Shown: positions 1-8,895, counted from the first letter of the stretch. The stretch: 64,000 nucleotides of DNA from Halovenus rubra (GCF_026586665.1 NZ_JAODIY010000016.1:1-64000), one strand, 5' to 3'. Numbers and translations: made by a program. The notes: generated from the letters alone by a model not told the origin.

Positions 1-104
1 CCTCTCGGCCTTCCACGGGTCGGAACCCTCTGCCAGCAACAGCGAAACTTAGCTGGTATTCCCATGCCGGGAAGCCGCGCCGTTCACGGCGCGGAGGATG
101 TCAC
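1..104 (+). mobile_element. Right end of an IS200/IS605-type (TnpB) element, partial
   Basis: The first ~104 bases have the layout of the 3' end of haloarchaeal IS1341/IS605-type tnpB elements. There is a short open tail with a stop at 50-52, then a conserved-looking non-coding stretch, a perfect 7-bp hairpin (CCGCGCC 75-81, loop 82-87, GGCGCGG 88-94) and the end sequence AGGATGTCAC (95-104). A subterminal hairpin followed by a short TCAC-like terminus is how these single-strand transposons end. The left part of the element lies outside the window, so completeness and family cannot be judged. The assignment rests on remembered similarity to haloarchaeal tnpB 3' ends. Confidence 0.6.
2..52 (+). 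CDS. tnpB: C-terminal tail of TnpB (partial, cut by window edge)
   Basis: An open frame enters from the left edge in frame 2 and ends at the TAG at 50-52. It encodes a 16-residue tail ending ASNSET. Haloarchaeal TnpB proteins commonly end in such a short polar tail a few tens of bases before the element terminus, overlapping the omega-RNA scaffold. TnpB is the RNA-guided nuclease of IS200/IS605 elements. Nothing of its RuvC or zinc-finger domains is inside the window, so the call depends on the downstream element-end signature. Confidence 0.4.
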   Translation, partial: LSAFHGSEPSASNSET

Positions 105-173
105 TATGCCACCTATTCGGCTCCCTCGTCGTTATGTCCACTGCAGTACCTGTGTGTTGATTGTCCACAATCT

Positions 174-182
174 TCATATATT
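174..182 (+). promoter_or_regulatory. TATA box of the sufS-sufU fusion gene
   Basis: TCATATATT lies 24-32 bases before the ATG at 206. That is the spacing expected for a leaderless archaeal transcript starting at or next to the start codon. No ribosome-binding site is seen before the ATG. Confidence 0.5.
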
Positions 183-205
183 CGGGATTAAACGTTCCAG
201 TATAG

Positions 206-1840
206 ATGGACCGTGAAGATTCTGACATACGGGATGACTTCCCAGTATTAGACCGGCGCGTCAACGGCTCACAGCTGACATATCTCGATAACGCTGCGAC
301 GACACAGACACCAAAACAGGTGTACGGGGTTTACGAGGATTTTTACAGCCAGTACAACGCAAATATCCACCGCGGCATCCACGACCTGAGCCACGAAGCA
401 TCAGTCGCCTACGAGAAAGCACACGACAAGGCAGCCGCGTTTCTCGGGGCCAGTGGCGGCCGCACCGAGATGGTCTTCACCAAGAACACGACCGAAAGCA
501 TCAATCTCGTCGCCTATGGCCTTGGCCTGAAAGAACTCGGTCCCGACGATGTCATCGTCACAACGGAGATGGAGCACCACGCTACGCTTGTCACGTGGCA
601 ACAGATTGCCGAGAAGACTGGCGCAGATATCCGGTACATCGAGGTGACTGACGACGGCCACCTCGATATGGACCACGCCGACCAGATAATCGACGAGCAG
701 ACAGCGATTGTTGTCGTCGCACATGTCTCGAATGTCCTCGGTACCATCAATCCCATCACAGAGCTAGCAGCGTTAGCTCACGACAACGATGCATACATTC
801 TCGCTGATGGGGCGCAGTCGGCACCAACCCGGCCCGTTGATGTTGAGTCACTAGATGTGGACTTTTTTACTTTTTCTGGACACAAGATGGCTGGCCCGAC
901 TGGAATCGGTGGACTCTACGGCAAAAAACACCTGCTTGAGGAGATGGACCCATTCCTCTATGGTGGCGAGATGATTGACCATGTCTCACTTCAAAACGCG
1001 ACCTGGAACGACCTGCCATGGAAATTCGAGGCTGGAACCCCACCGATTGCTGAAGGCATCGCGCTCGGTGAGGCTATCGATTACCTCGAAGATATCGGGA
1101 TGGACACTGTCCGACGCCACGAAAACGAGTTGGCCCAGTACGCGTTGGACGCGCTTGAAACGCGGGAGTATATCGAAACCTACGGGCCATCATCAGGAAC
1201 GGAACGAACTGGTCTCGTCTCGTTCAACGTCGACGGGATTCACGGCCACGATGTATCCTCGCTTTTGAACGCACAGGGGATTGCTGTCCGAGCCGGCGAC
1301 CACTGTACACAGCCCCTCCACGACACGCTTGACATCCCCGGTTCGGTTCGTGCGTCGTTTTACGTTTACAACACAACCGCTGAGATTGACACACTACTTG
1401 ATACGCTTGATGGTCTCAGAGATACCCTTCCCGACTATCTAGCATCTGACCGCTATCATGACAGTATCGCCAAGCACCACCACGAACCATACAATAGTGG
1501 TCTCGTCGAGGAGGCGACGTTTACCATCTCGCACCAAGAGATGACCTGTGGCGACGAAGCAGAGTTTGCAGTTCAGGTAACACCCGACGGCCGAATTGCG
1601 GACCTATCATTTGAAACTCAAAGCTGTGCGGTCAGCCGGGCTGTCTCGAGTATTCTGGCGACACATCTCGAAGGTAAACGGCTTGACACCGTTGTCAAAC
1701 AGGACGACATTATTCAGCGTTTGCTTGACGACCAGTTCCCCGACCTACGCCATGACTGTGTTGTCGGTCCCGAAGACGTGATTCAAGAGGGTATCGGTGA
1801 CTTTCTTGATAGGCGAACAGAAACAACAGCGGACGACTGA
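206..1840 (+). CDS. sufS: Cysteine desulfurase SufS fused to a SufU-like domain
   Basis: A 544-residue PLP enzyme that takes sulfur from cysteine for iron-sulfur cluster assembly in the cytoplasm. Residues ~20-405 are a class V aminotransferase fold of the SufS/CsdA type. The PLP lysine is K227 in SGHK and the persulfide cysteine is C367 in RAGDHC. After a linker (~410-432), residues ~433-535 resemble SufU, with its three zinc/sulfur-acceptor cysteines: C448 in TCGD, C474 in SCAVS and C518 in HDC. Ordinary SufS is ~405-420 residues, so this is a donor-acceptor fusion in one chain. The ATG at 206 follows a TATA box at leaderless spacing. The convergent neighbour is nreA. No sufBCD genes are in the window, so the cluster scaffold is encoded elsewhere. 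The domain calls are firm; sulfur relay within one polypeptide is inferred. Confidence 0.93.
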   Translation: MDREDSDIRDDFPVLDRRVNGSQLTYLDNAATTQTPKQVYGVYEDFYSQYNANIHRGIHDLSHEASVAYEKAHDKAAAFLGASGGRTEMVFTKNTTESINLVAYGLGLKELGPDDVIVTTEMEHHATLVTWQQIAEKTGADIRYIEVTDDGHLDMDHADQIIDEQTAIVVVAHVSNVLGTINPITELAALAHDNDAYILADGAQSAPTRPVDVESLDVDFFTFSGHKMAGPTGIGGLYGKKHLLEEMDPFLYGGEMIDHVSLQNATWNDLPWKFEAGTPPIAEGIALGEAIDYLEDIGMDTVRRHENELAQYALDALETREYIETYGPSSGTERTGLVSFNVDGIHGHDVSSLLNAQGIAVRAGDHCTQPLHDTLDIPGSVRASFYVYNTTAEIDTLLDTLDGLRDTLPDYLASDRYHDSIAKHHHEPYNSGLVEEATFTISHQEMTCGDEAEFAVQVTPDGRIADLSFETQSCAVSRAVSSILATHLEGKRLDTVVKQDDIIQRLLDDQFPDLRHDCVVGPEDVIQEGIGDFLDRRTETTADD

Positions 1841-1906
1841 GCAGGTCGTCTTTGCCCAGACGATGTATGCATTCTCACCACGGGCGTCGCTTTCCTAAAA
1901 GAGTAC

Positions 1907-3160
1907 CTAGAAATCTCGTAACTGTGACTGGATACCGGCAACCAAATTTGACTTGCGACGAAGCGTCGACAGCGAAACTGGCAGTTGAGGGGCCAGTGTC
2001 CGGACTGCGTCGTGAAACGTCTCAGCTGTCGCGGGGTCGGCCTCGAAGGCATGTCTGATACCTTCACGAATTTGCCAGACACCGACCGGTGCCCAGTAGG
2101 CGTCGCTGGCGTGACGGATGACCAGACAGGTTGCCTGTCGGTCCATCTCTTCGAGTTGTTCGAGCACCGCGAGTCGGGAGGCGTGATATGCGCCGGCAGT
2201 TTCCTCGACGTAGCCTGTCCGACCGTCGTAGCTCTCGGCATCGGCAGCTAGGTAGTAGTCGCCGTCGGGGTTGGGGTTCCAGATACTCCCGGGGGCTTTC
2301 AACTCCACCAGCTCGTACTCCCAGTTGCCCGGCGCGAGAATCACCCAGTACTCATTACCGACGTACTCGTTGTAGTAGACCTGTACTTCGCCGACGCTAC
2401 GAGCGTTCCGGATCGAACCCCGGAGGTACTGTCCGATGGTATCGTCGACAGCGGTAATCGACCATCGCGTCGGGACGAGACGGCGGTTCTGTCCCTGACC
2501 AAGCGCACCGGCAGAGAGAATATTGTTGATGTCGTAGACATCGAACCCGCGCCGGTAGAGGTATGTCATTGCCCCTTCAGCGGCCCAATCGTCGTCTTCG
2601 AGCGTCTTCTCGACAGGCCGTGGGACCGATGGGTTCTCGGCGAGCGTCGCGTCTGTCGCACGCGCTCGTGGGCCAGTCGGTGTGGCGATGTCGTCCAGCG
2701 ATAGGTCAAGCTCGGGTGAACCGTCGAGACCCACCTCCACGTCGACGGGCTGGTCGGCGATAGCGACCTCGCGTTGGACTCCAACAAAGCCATCCCATAC
2801 GTCCTCGACGTTTACCTGCGCCGAGCGCGTCGAGTTAAGCAGGCCTGTCCGGCGCTGAAGTATATCATTGATACCCAACCCTTGCTGGTACCAGTCACCG
2901 CTGGTCGCGTACGCTGTCGCGTCGGCCTCACGGTCCATTGGAGAGAGCAGACCGGTTGATACGTTGGGGTAACTCGACCGTCCAACAAAGATTTCCGGCG
3001 CAGTCGACCCGTAGAGTGAGTCTCCCTGTACGACCTGCTCAAACTGCCGTTCTACGTCATCAAGATGGTCGGTAATCTCGTAGGACTTTTGTTGGGCGAG
3101 GCGGCGGCGCTGGGCGGACTCGTCACGCTCGAACTCGTCGATGAACTCCTCCAGACGCAT
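1907..3160 (-). CDS. nreA: DNA repair protein NreA
   Basis: A 417-residue member of the archaeal Nre family, which acts in DNA repair after damage. The N-terminal half holds the family core, including GRSSYPN (~60-66), LSPMD (~71-75) and the conserved aromatic/glycine run around residue 90. The C-terminal half is the second Nre domain. The chain ends in QSQLRDF, which fits the PCNA-interacting PIP consensus Qxx[LIM]xx[FY], as described for NreA proteins. No N-terminal CxxC zinc motif is present, unlike many non-halophilic NreA proteins. It lies alone on the minus strand, convergent with the desulfurase gene. The ATG at 3160 gives the usual N-terminus. Confidence 0.85.
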   Translation of the reverse strand: MRLEEFIDEFERDESAQRRRLAQQKSYEITDHLDDVERQFEQVVQGDSLYGSTAPEIFVGRSSYPNVSTGLLSPMDREADATAYATSGDWYQQGLGINDILQRRTGLLNSTRSAQVNVEDVWDGFVGVQREVAIADQPVDVEVGLDGSPELDLSLDDIATPTGPRARATDATLAENPSVPRPVEKTLEDDDWAAEGAMTYLYRRGFDVYDINNILSAGALGQGQNRRLVPTRWSITAVDDTIGQYLRGSIRNARSVGEVQVYYNEYVGNEYWVILAPGNWEYELVELKAPGSIWNPNPDGDYYLAADAESYDGRTGYVEETAGAYHASRLAVLEQLEEMDRQATCLVIRHASDAYWAPVGVWQIREGIRHAFEADPATAETFHDAVRTLAPQLPVSLSTLRRKSNLVAGIQSQLRDF

Positions 3161-3343
3161 CCAGACTGGCGTTGGTGGGTCACCCGTATGAATCTACTGT
3201 CCAGTGACCGAACTGCTCTGTCGTTTGCAGAAGTAGGTCGGCCAATCTGTCGTCGACACGCGTAACGCGATGGCTCTACTGCAAACATATCTCTAAATAG
3301 AGTTATCCGACTAGTAAAGAGATTACTGTATGCCATATTTCGA

Positions 3344-3353
3344 CATATATATA
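3344..3353 (+). promoter_or_regulatory. TATA-rich promoter region before the 5'-nucleotidase-like gene
   Basis: CATATATATA lies ~50 bases before the ATG at 3401. A second AT-rich stretch around 3359-3373 is closer to leaderless spacing, so the exact box is uncertain. Confidence 0.35.
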
Positions 3354-3400
3354 CTCCGATATTAACTGATATGTAGCCCCTCGATTAGCTAACGAATGTA

Positions 3401-5596
3401 ATGTGGGTACCGTACCAATTGTCGAAGTCGAACAACAGAACACAAACATGGCTCGTTCTGACTGCTGCGGTGGCACTGGCAGTCACGTTTCTTTTTATTA
3501 CCGCGTCCGGTGCTGTCGTCGCTGATGGGACAGCCCCCACTCACGATAGTATCTCGGAGGTGAACAGCTCTGTCGGCGTTGATACCGGAACGAACCTCAC
3601 CATTCTCCAGTACAACGATATCCAGACGGCAATGGCTGACAACGAGTCGATGGCACGCCTCGTCGGTGCAATCAACGACCGGAAGGCGGCGACCGATAAC
3701 CCCACTATCGTCGTTGGTGGCGGCGACGAAGTCAGCCCGAGTTCGCTCTCGGCAGTGTCTGAGTGGCAGGTTCCCATCGACGTGATGAACGTCTTGAACC
3801 CGGCCGCCGAGGTCATTGGAAACCACGACCTCGACTATGGCTTCGAACCGGTCAAGAACTTCACTGAGGCATCTAACTTCCCGTGGCTCGTTGCAAACAT
3901 CCAAGCTGAAGATGGAAGCAACATTCCAGGCACACAAGATTACACGACTGTCGAGCGTGATGGCGTCAAAATCGGCATTCTCGGACTCGTCGATGACGCG
4001 ATTGATCCGAAAACAGCGGTCGACTTTGCGGAACAAGGATATGAGGTTACGGACTGGTCACAGGCTGGCAGTGAGGTTGCCACCACACTCGAAAAAGAGG
4101 AGAACGTCGATGTCGTCGTTGCGCTCACACACACTGGCGTCCCTGAGTCAAAAGAGATTGCGAACAACACGGACAATATCGATGTGATTGTCACCGGTGA
4201 CGACGAGGTACTTCACGAACCGGCAGTCACCTCTGGGACAGTCATCATCGAAGCGGGCGGCGAAGCGACCCATCTCGGTGAACTCTCGCTCAGTGTTACT
4301 GACGAACAGGTCGGATTCAACGGTGGCCGTCTCTACAATCTCGAAGAAGGGGATTGGTCGATGAACGAATCGGCCGACCAAGCGGTTCAGGCAGGTCGGA
4401 CAGAAGGGCTTACGACAGTCGCTGGCGAAACGACGGAACCGCTAGACTCCACGTTTGGAAACTATGCCGATGACACTGGTTGGGGACGAATTATTGGAGA
4501 TGCGTTCCTCGCACAGACCGGTGCTGATGTCGCGATGACAAACGCGGGCGGTATCCGGGGTAACTTCATGCTTGAAGCGGGCGAACTCACTTATGACGAC
4601 ATCTACACCTCGTTGCCATTTGGCAACACACTTGTGACAAAGAAGATGTCCGGGAGCGAGATTGTGGAGTACCTCTCTCGAACGGCAGCACCGTTCGACT
4701 CTGATTTTGGTGTCCAGCCCGAACTGCAGGTCGCCGGGCTCACCTACGAAGTTGTCGACCGACCAGACCCCCCACAAAAAATAAAAGATGTCCATGTTCA
4801 CGGTGAACCAATCGAGATGGACAAATCCTACGAGGTGACGGTCAACTCGTACATGGCTGGCGGTCCAATGCTCTCGGAACTGGAGACGGTGAATAACGAC
4901 CTGACACTGTATGGCACTGCGGCGGTCAACTACATAGAGGAGCAAGGAACGGTCACACCACCACAAGAAGATCGTATTCGGCGAACGACCCGAGCGTTCG
5001 GTGAGCCAACAATTTCGCTTGACGGTGAGACTGCAACACTCGAATACGACGTGCCCGCAGCCGTCGACTCAATCGAAGAGCAGTCGCTCACGCTCATGAA
5101 CGAGACGACGGGACAGCTCGCGGTCGACGCTGTCGAGTTTGATGGGGACAGCCTCCGGTTGTCTGTCAATCAGAGATCACTTATTTCGCTTTCCGAGCAG
5201 AGTGACACAGTCCAGCTGTACGGAACATACACTGACTCTGAGATTGACAGCCAACGTAATGGATTCAATATGTCCCGGCTCAACGCTGATGCGATGGTCT
5301 CACAAGCAGTCCGTCTAAAAGATGAACTCGAGACAGTCAACACCGAACTTGAGGACACGCAAAGCGAACTGTCGGATACCAAGGCAGAACTTGACGAGGC
5401 CCAAGCAAAAATTGACGAAAAGAACGACGAAATTTCGGGGCTCAAGTCTACGCTCAGCGAGAAAGAAGACCGGATAGACGAACTCGAAAATGCCAACGCT
5501 GATAGTTCCGATTCGGATGGGCCAGGATTTACGCTCCTGATTGCAGTCGGCGCAGTTGTCAGTCTTGCTCTGGTCGGTACACGCCGACAAGCGTAG
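3401..5596 (+). CDS. Exported 5'-nucleotidase/metallophosphatase-like surface protein with PGF-CTERM tail
   Basis: A 731-residue protein of the UshA/5'-nucleotidase superfamily. Residues ~15-42 are a signal/membrane segment. Residues ~65-300 are a calcineurin-like metallophosphatase fold with GGGDE (106-110), GNHD (140-143) and LTHTG (~242-246). Residues ~340-530 are the C-terminal 5'-nucleotidase domain, with TNAGGIRGNF and LPFGNT. A coiled coil runs from ~640 to 700. The end has a PGF motif, a hydrophobic helix and RR, a PGF-CTERM signal of the type processed by archaeosortase A and anchored at the cell surface. Two canonical metal motifs are altered: the first D-x-H reads NDIQ (72-75) and the GHxH motif reads GDDE (266-269). 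The nuclease/phosphatase chemistry is therefore uncertain, although the fold is clear. Confidence 0.82.
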   Translation: MWVPYQLSKSNNRTQTWLVLTAAVALAVTFLFITASGAVVADGTAPTHDSISEVNSSVGVDTGTNLTILQYNDIQTAMADNESMARLVGAINDRKAATDNPTIVVGGGDEVSPSSLSAVSEWQVPIDVMNVLNPAAEVIGNHDLDYGFEPVKNFTEASNFPWLVANIQAEDGSNIPGTQDYTTVERDGVKIGILGLVDDAIDPKTAVDFAEQGYEVTDWSQAGSEVATTLEKEENVDVVVALTHTGVPESKEIANNTDNIDVIVTGDDEVLHEPAVTSGTVIIEAGGEATHLGELSLSVTDEQVGFNGGRLYNLEEGDWSMNESADQAVQAGRTEGLTTVAGETTEPLDSTFGNYADDTGWGRIIGDAFLAQTGADVAMTNAGGIRGNFMLEAGELTYDDIYTSLPFGNTLVTKKMSGSEIVEYLSRTAAPFDSDFGVQPELQVAGLTYEVVDRPDPPQKIKDVHVHGEPIEMDKSYEVTVNSYMAGGPMLSELETVNNDLTLYGTAAVNYIEEQGTVTPPQEDRIRRTTRAFGEPTISLDGETATLEYDVPAAVDSIEEQSLTLMNETTGQLAVDAVEFDGDSLRLSVNQRSLISLSEQSDTVQLYGTYTDSEIDSQRNGFNMSRLNADAMVSQAVRLKDELETVNTELEDTQSELSDTKAELDEAQAKIDEKNDEISGLKSTLSEKEDRIDELENANADSSDSDGPGFTLLIAVGAVVSLALVGTRRQA

Positions 5597-5745
5597 CGTG
5601 TCGCTGACACAATACCGAAAAAACAGCCGGGATTGTGTCGTGTTTACAGGTAACAACCAATTCGGGATTGCTCGTCTTGTTCTGACAAGTACTGGCGCCC
5701 GGTTTGCTAGACCTATACAGTACTGGGCCACGTCAGTCAGCACGT

Positions 5746-7197
5746 ATGAGCTACGACGGTCCGACTGACCTGTACATCGACGGCGAGTGGACAAGCGAGC
5801 AAGAGGCCGAACAAATTGACTCGGTTGACCCGGCGACAGAGGATGTGTATGCGTCGGTGGCTGCAGCGGACGAAACGGACGTAGATGTGGCGGTACAGGC
5901 CGCCCAGGATGCGGTTACACCCGGCAGCGAGTGGCGGACAATGGCACCGTCAGAGCGCGCATCTATCCTGCACGATTTTACCGACGCGCTCGAATCCTGG
6001 CGTGACGAGATTACGCTCGCAGAAGCCCGCGACAACGGCAAGACCCAGTTCGAGGCAAAACTCGAACATGGGATGGTCGTCGACACGTTCCGCTACTACG
6101 CTGGTTGGGCTGACAAAGTTGAGGGAAGCCAGATTCCTGTCGAAGGAAATCGACTCGATTACACCCTCCGCGAACCTGTCGGCGTGACAGGCCACATTGT
6201 GCCATGGAACTACCCCTTCCAGCTCGCGGGTCGCTCCATCGCACCGGCGCTTGCCTGCGGGAACAGCCTCGTCATCAAACCCTCTAGCCAGACGCCACTC
6301 TCGGCTCTCTACTACGCGAAGGCGGCCGAGAAAGCGGGTCTTCCTGACGGCGTCATAAACGTTCTGCCCGGGCGAGGGAGTGTCGCCGGAAACGCGCTCG
6401 CTGAACACGAGGGTGTCGACCATCTCACCTTCACTGGGAGCACTGAAATCGGAACGAATATCGGGGCCACAGCCGGCGAGCAGGTTACAAACGTCACACT
6501 CGAATTGGGTGGCAAAGGACCACAGGTAGTCTTCCCGGATGCTGACCTCGAAGCCGCTGCACAAGGTGTCCGCTACGGTATCTTTATGAACTGTGGACAG
6601 ATGTGCTGGGCCGGGTCACGGCTTGTCGTCCATGAGGACATTCACGATGACCTTGTTGACATGGTTGTCGACCATGCCGAATCGATTCCACTCGGTGACG
6701 GCATCACAGACAGTGCACAGATGGGACCGATGGTCAGTGATTCTCAGCGCAAGGAGGTCTTAGAATACATCGAGACCGGCAAAAATGAAGGGGCAACCGT
6801 TGCAACTGGTGGCGGCGTCCCCAACGACAAGGATGAAGGCTACTTTGTCGAGCCAACGGTGTTCACTGACGTGACCAACGACATGACAATCGCCCGCGAG
6901 GAGATTTTCGGGCCGGTTCTGTCGGTTATCGAGGTTAGCGACGAAGCGGAGGCGCTCGAAGTCGCAAACGACTCGCCGTACGGACTGATGGCGTGTGTCT
7001 GGACGGACAGCCTATCTCGCGCTCACGAGTTCGCACGTGATCTTGAATACGGGATGGTCAACGTCAACGAGACGCCAAATACGTTCCCACAGACACCGTT
7101 TGGTGGTGTCAAAGAAAGCGGTACCGGTCGCGAGCAGGGCAAATACGCCATCGAAGAGTACACACGAGTCAAAAACGTTAACGTGAACCTCCAGTAA
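5746..7197 (+). CDS. NAD(P)-dependent aldehyde dehydrogenase
   Basis: A 483-residue member of the ALDH superfamily, oxidising an aldehyde to the acid, probably a betaine-, semialdehyde- or similar aldehyde. Visible family motifs are PWNYPF (oxyanion Asn), FTGSTEIG (cofactor binding), the general base Glu in LELGGK, the catalytic Cys in GQMCWAG and EEIFGPV near the C-terminus. The chosen start is the ATG at 5746 (MSYDGPTD). An upstream in-frame start at 5704 would add 14 residues with no family similarity. A weak TATA-like CTATACAG lies ~33 bases upstream. It stands alone, so the substrate cannot be read from context. Confidence 0.9.
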   Translation: MSYDGPTDLYIDGEWTSEQEAEQIDSVDPATEDVYASVAAADETDVDVAVQAAQDAVTPGSEWRTMAPSERASILHDFTDALESWRDEITLAEARDNGKTQFEAKLEHGMVVDTFRYYAGWADKVEGSQIPVEGNRLDYTLREPVGVTGHIVPWNYPFQLAGRSIAPALACGNSLVIKPSSQTPLSALYYAKAAEKAGLPDGVINVLPGRGSVAGNALAEHEGVDHLTFTGSTEIGTNIGATAGEQVTNVTLELGGKGPQVVFPDADLEAAAQGVRYGIFMNCGQMCWAGSRLVVHEDIHDDLVDMVVDHAESIPLGDGITDSAQMGPMVSDSQRKEVLEYIETGKNEGATVATGGGVPNDKDEGYFVEPTVFTDVTNDMTIAREEIFGPVLSVIEVSDEAEALEVANDSPYGLMACVWTDSLSRAHEFARDLEYGMVNVNETPNTFPQTPFGGVKESGTGREQGKYAIEEYTRVKNVNVNLQ

Positions 7198-7220
7198 GGC
7201 TCACGGCGTCTGGTGTACTC

Positions 7221-7409
7221 TCACAGATAGACGTCGTAGAGCCACTTGACGCCAAAATAGCAAAACCACGTCATGTAGATGGTCAGGATAATCAACCACG
7301 CAGTGAACTTGACAAGTGGGTCAGGGTAGACGACATAAGCAAAGACGAGAAGCAGTATCGTCGCACCCAGAGAAAGCCCGTCAAGTCGGTCGAATGTGGG
7401 TGTCTCCAT
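7221..7409 (-). CDS. Small two-helix membrane protein, function unknown
   Basis: A 62-residue protein. Residues ~12-30 and ~36-56 are hydrophobic and likely form two transmembrane helices, with a short charged N-terminus (METPTFDR) and an aromatic-rich C-terminal half. It is convergent with the aldehyde dehydrogenase gene, 23 bases away. Composition and length fit the many uncharacterised small haloarchaeal membrane proteins. No functional motif is visible. Confidence 0.6.
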   Translation of the reverse strand: METPTFDRLDGLSLGATILLLVFAYVVYPDPLVKFTAWLIILTIYMTWFCYFGVKWLYDVYL

Positions 7410-7631
7410 TGTACTCGACGCTTCGACTCAAGCAGTATGAAGGGCCTGATTTCATCCAGCAACAAGCCATTTGACAGTAGTGTGGTGTGTGACGGTGGGC
7501 TGACCGATAACACGGGTACGTGTAATTCGTTGCCCGACTGAACGCTCGTCGTGTCACCTGATTCTCAGTCTCATAATACGAACGAAGCAGATTTAATTAC
7601 GCACGAACCAAAAGAAAGCTAGTGAGACAGT

Positions 7632-8159
7632 ATGCGCCGTCGTGAAGCACTTGCCGGACTCGGCTCGCTCGGTGTGTTTGGTGCGGGCGCAGCCTTTGCG
7701 TTTGGGGATTTGGGCTTGTCCGGGAACGAAGAGCGTGTCGAATCGGTCGAACTCCCACAGATCGACGCGCCCGGAAGTACCGCCGACACAGCAGTTGTGC
7801 CTGAGTCGGGTCGGGTCACATACGTGACGATGTTTGCAACGTGGTGTAGCACCTGCAAGGCCAAAATGGACCCGCTAAACGAGGCGGCACGAAACGTCGC
7901 CGACACCGTACAGTTCATCTCAGTCACGAACGAGGCCATCGGACAAACGGTCCAGCCGGCAGATGTGGCAGAGTGGTGGCGCGAGCACGACGGGAATTGG
8001 CCGGTCGCCTACGACGAAGACCTTGCATTGACACAGGCGCTCGATGCCTCGGGTGTCCCATACTCTGCCGTTATCGACGCCAACAACCGCGTGACGTCGA
8101 CAGAATTAGGCTACAGCGACGCCGAGGCAATCCTCAATCATATCGAGGACGCTAAGTAG
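7632..8159 (+). CDS. Tat-exported TlpA-like thioredoxin
   Basis: A 175-residue protein with a twin-arginine N-terminus (MRRREALAG followed by a hydrophobic stretch to ~28), then a thioredoxin fold. The redox motif is WCSTC at ~72-76 and the cis-Pro loop is GVPYSAV at ~140-146. It should work outside the membrane, reducing or exchanging disulfides. The next gene, 14 bases downstream, encodes a CcdA-type membrane electron carrier, which normally passes electrons from cytoplasmic thioredoxin to just such a partner. The two therefore form a likely operon and electron relay. AT-rich sequence before the ATG (around 7590-7600) could hold the promoter. Confidence 0.85.
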   Translation: MRRREALAGLGSLGVFGAGAAFAFGDLGLSGNEERVESVELPQIDAPGSTADTAVVPESGRVTYVTMFATWCSTCKAKMDPLNEAARNVADTVQFISVTNEAIGQTVQPADVAEWWREHDGNWPVAYDEDLALTQALDASGVPYSAVIDANNRVTSTELGYSDAEAILNHIEDAK

Positions 8160-8173
8160 CCCCATCGAAACCA

Positions 8174-8851
8174 ATGTCAGTCACAGCACAGGCAGGCTTT
8201 GCGTTTGGCGTCGGCGTCACAGCCTTTTTTTCGCCGTGTGTCTTCGCACTTTTACCGGGATACATTGGCTACTATGTGGCATCTGTCGACAGCGACTCAC
8301 CGCCGCTATCGGGCGCATTTGCCCGCGGTGGTGCAGCAAGTCTCGGTGCTGTTGTGGCGTTTGCTTTCCTTTCTGTCATCGCGTTCGCTGCTGGCGAACT
8401 GCTCGAACAGGCGATTCCGGTTTTCGAGTATCTCGTTGCAGTCTTACTTGTCGGCCTCGGCATTCTTGTATTCAGGAAGGGGGCACTCTCGCTGACGGTC
8501 CCCCTTCCCAAACGACGCGCCAGCGTGCTCGGGTTCGGTATCTTTGGCGCAATGTATGCCCTTGCTTCGACAGCCTGTGTTCTCCCGTTATTTCTCTCTG
8601 TTAGTGTTCTTTCCTTTGAGTTCGCCGCCGTGGGAACCGCTATTGTGCTTGGAGCGTATGCGGCTGGGTTTGCATCGCTCATGCTCGCTGCGACGGTGAT
8701 AACAGCAGTCGGTCGACAGGCCCTACTTGATACCGCGGTCGCACGCACTGCGGTCATGACGAAAGTTGCGGGTATTGTGCTCGTCCTTGCCGGTCTTGCC
8801 CAGTTGGCTATTGCCTACAGCGTCGAACCAGCAGAAACAATTCCGTTCTAG
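8174..8851 (+). CDS. ccdA: CcdA/DsbD-type transmembrane thiol electron carrier
   Basis: A 225-residue integral membrane protein with about six hydrophobic helices. It carries the two cysteines of the CcdA family: one in FFSPCVFALLPGY (~18-30) and one in STACVLPLF (~133-141). These shuttle electrons across the membrane to exported thioredoxin-like proteins. It follows the Tat-exported thioredoxin gene at 14 bases, so the two probably act together in extracytoplasmic thiol redox chemistry or cytochrome maturation. Length and topology are normal for the short CcdA branch. Confidence 0.87.
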   Translation: MSVTAQAGFAFGVGVTAFFSPCVFALLPGYIGYYVASVDSDSPPLSGAFARGGAASLGAVVAFAFLSVIAFAAGELLEQAIPVFEYLVAVLLVGLGILVFRKGALSLTVPLPKRRASVLGFGIFGAMYALASTACVLPLFLSVSVLSFEFAAVGTAIVLGAYAAGFASLMLAATVITAVGRQALLDTAVARTAVMTKVAGIVLVLAGLAQLAIAYSVEPAETIPF

Positions 8852-8895
8852 CAATGGCCCCACCCACACGCTGGTTATTGATTTCGAGTACGGGA

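Larger units (their letters stand above)
1..124 (+). ncRNA. 3' end of TnpB omega-RNA with its guide region (predicted)
   Basis: TnpB elements make an omega-RNA whose scaffold spans the 3' end of tnpB and the right end of the element, while its guide is copied from the flanking DNA. The hairpin at 75-94 and the terminal GTCAC at 100-104 would be the scaffold end. The guide would be about 16-20 bases starting at 105 (TATGCCACCTATTCGG...). This is inferred from the family; no transcript evidence is available here. Confidence 0.4.
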
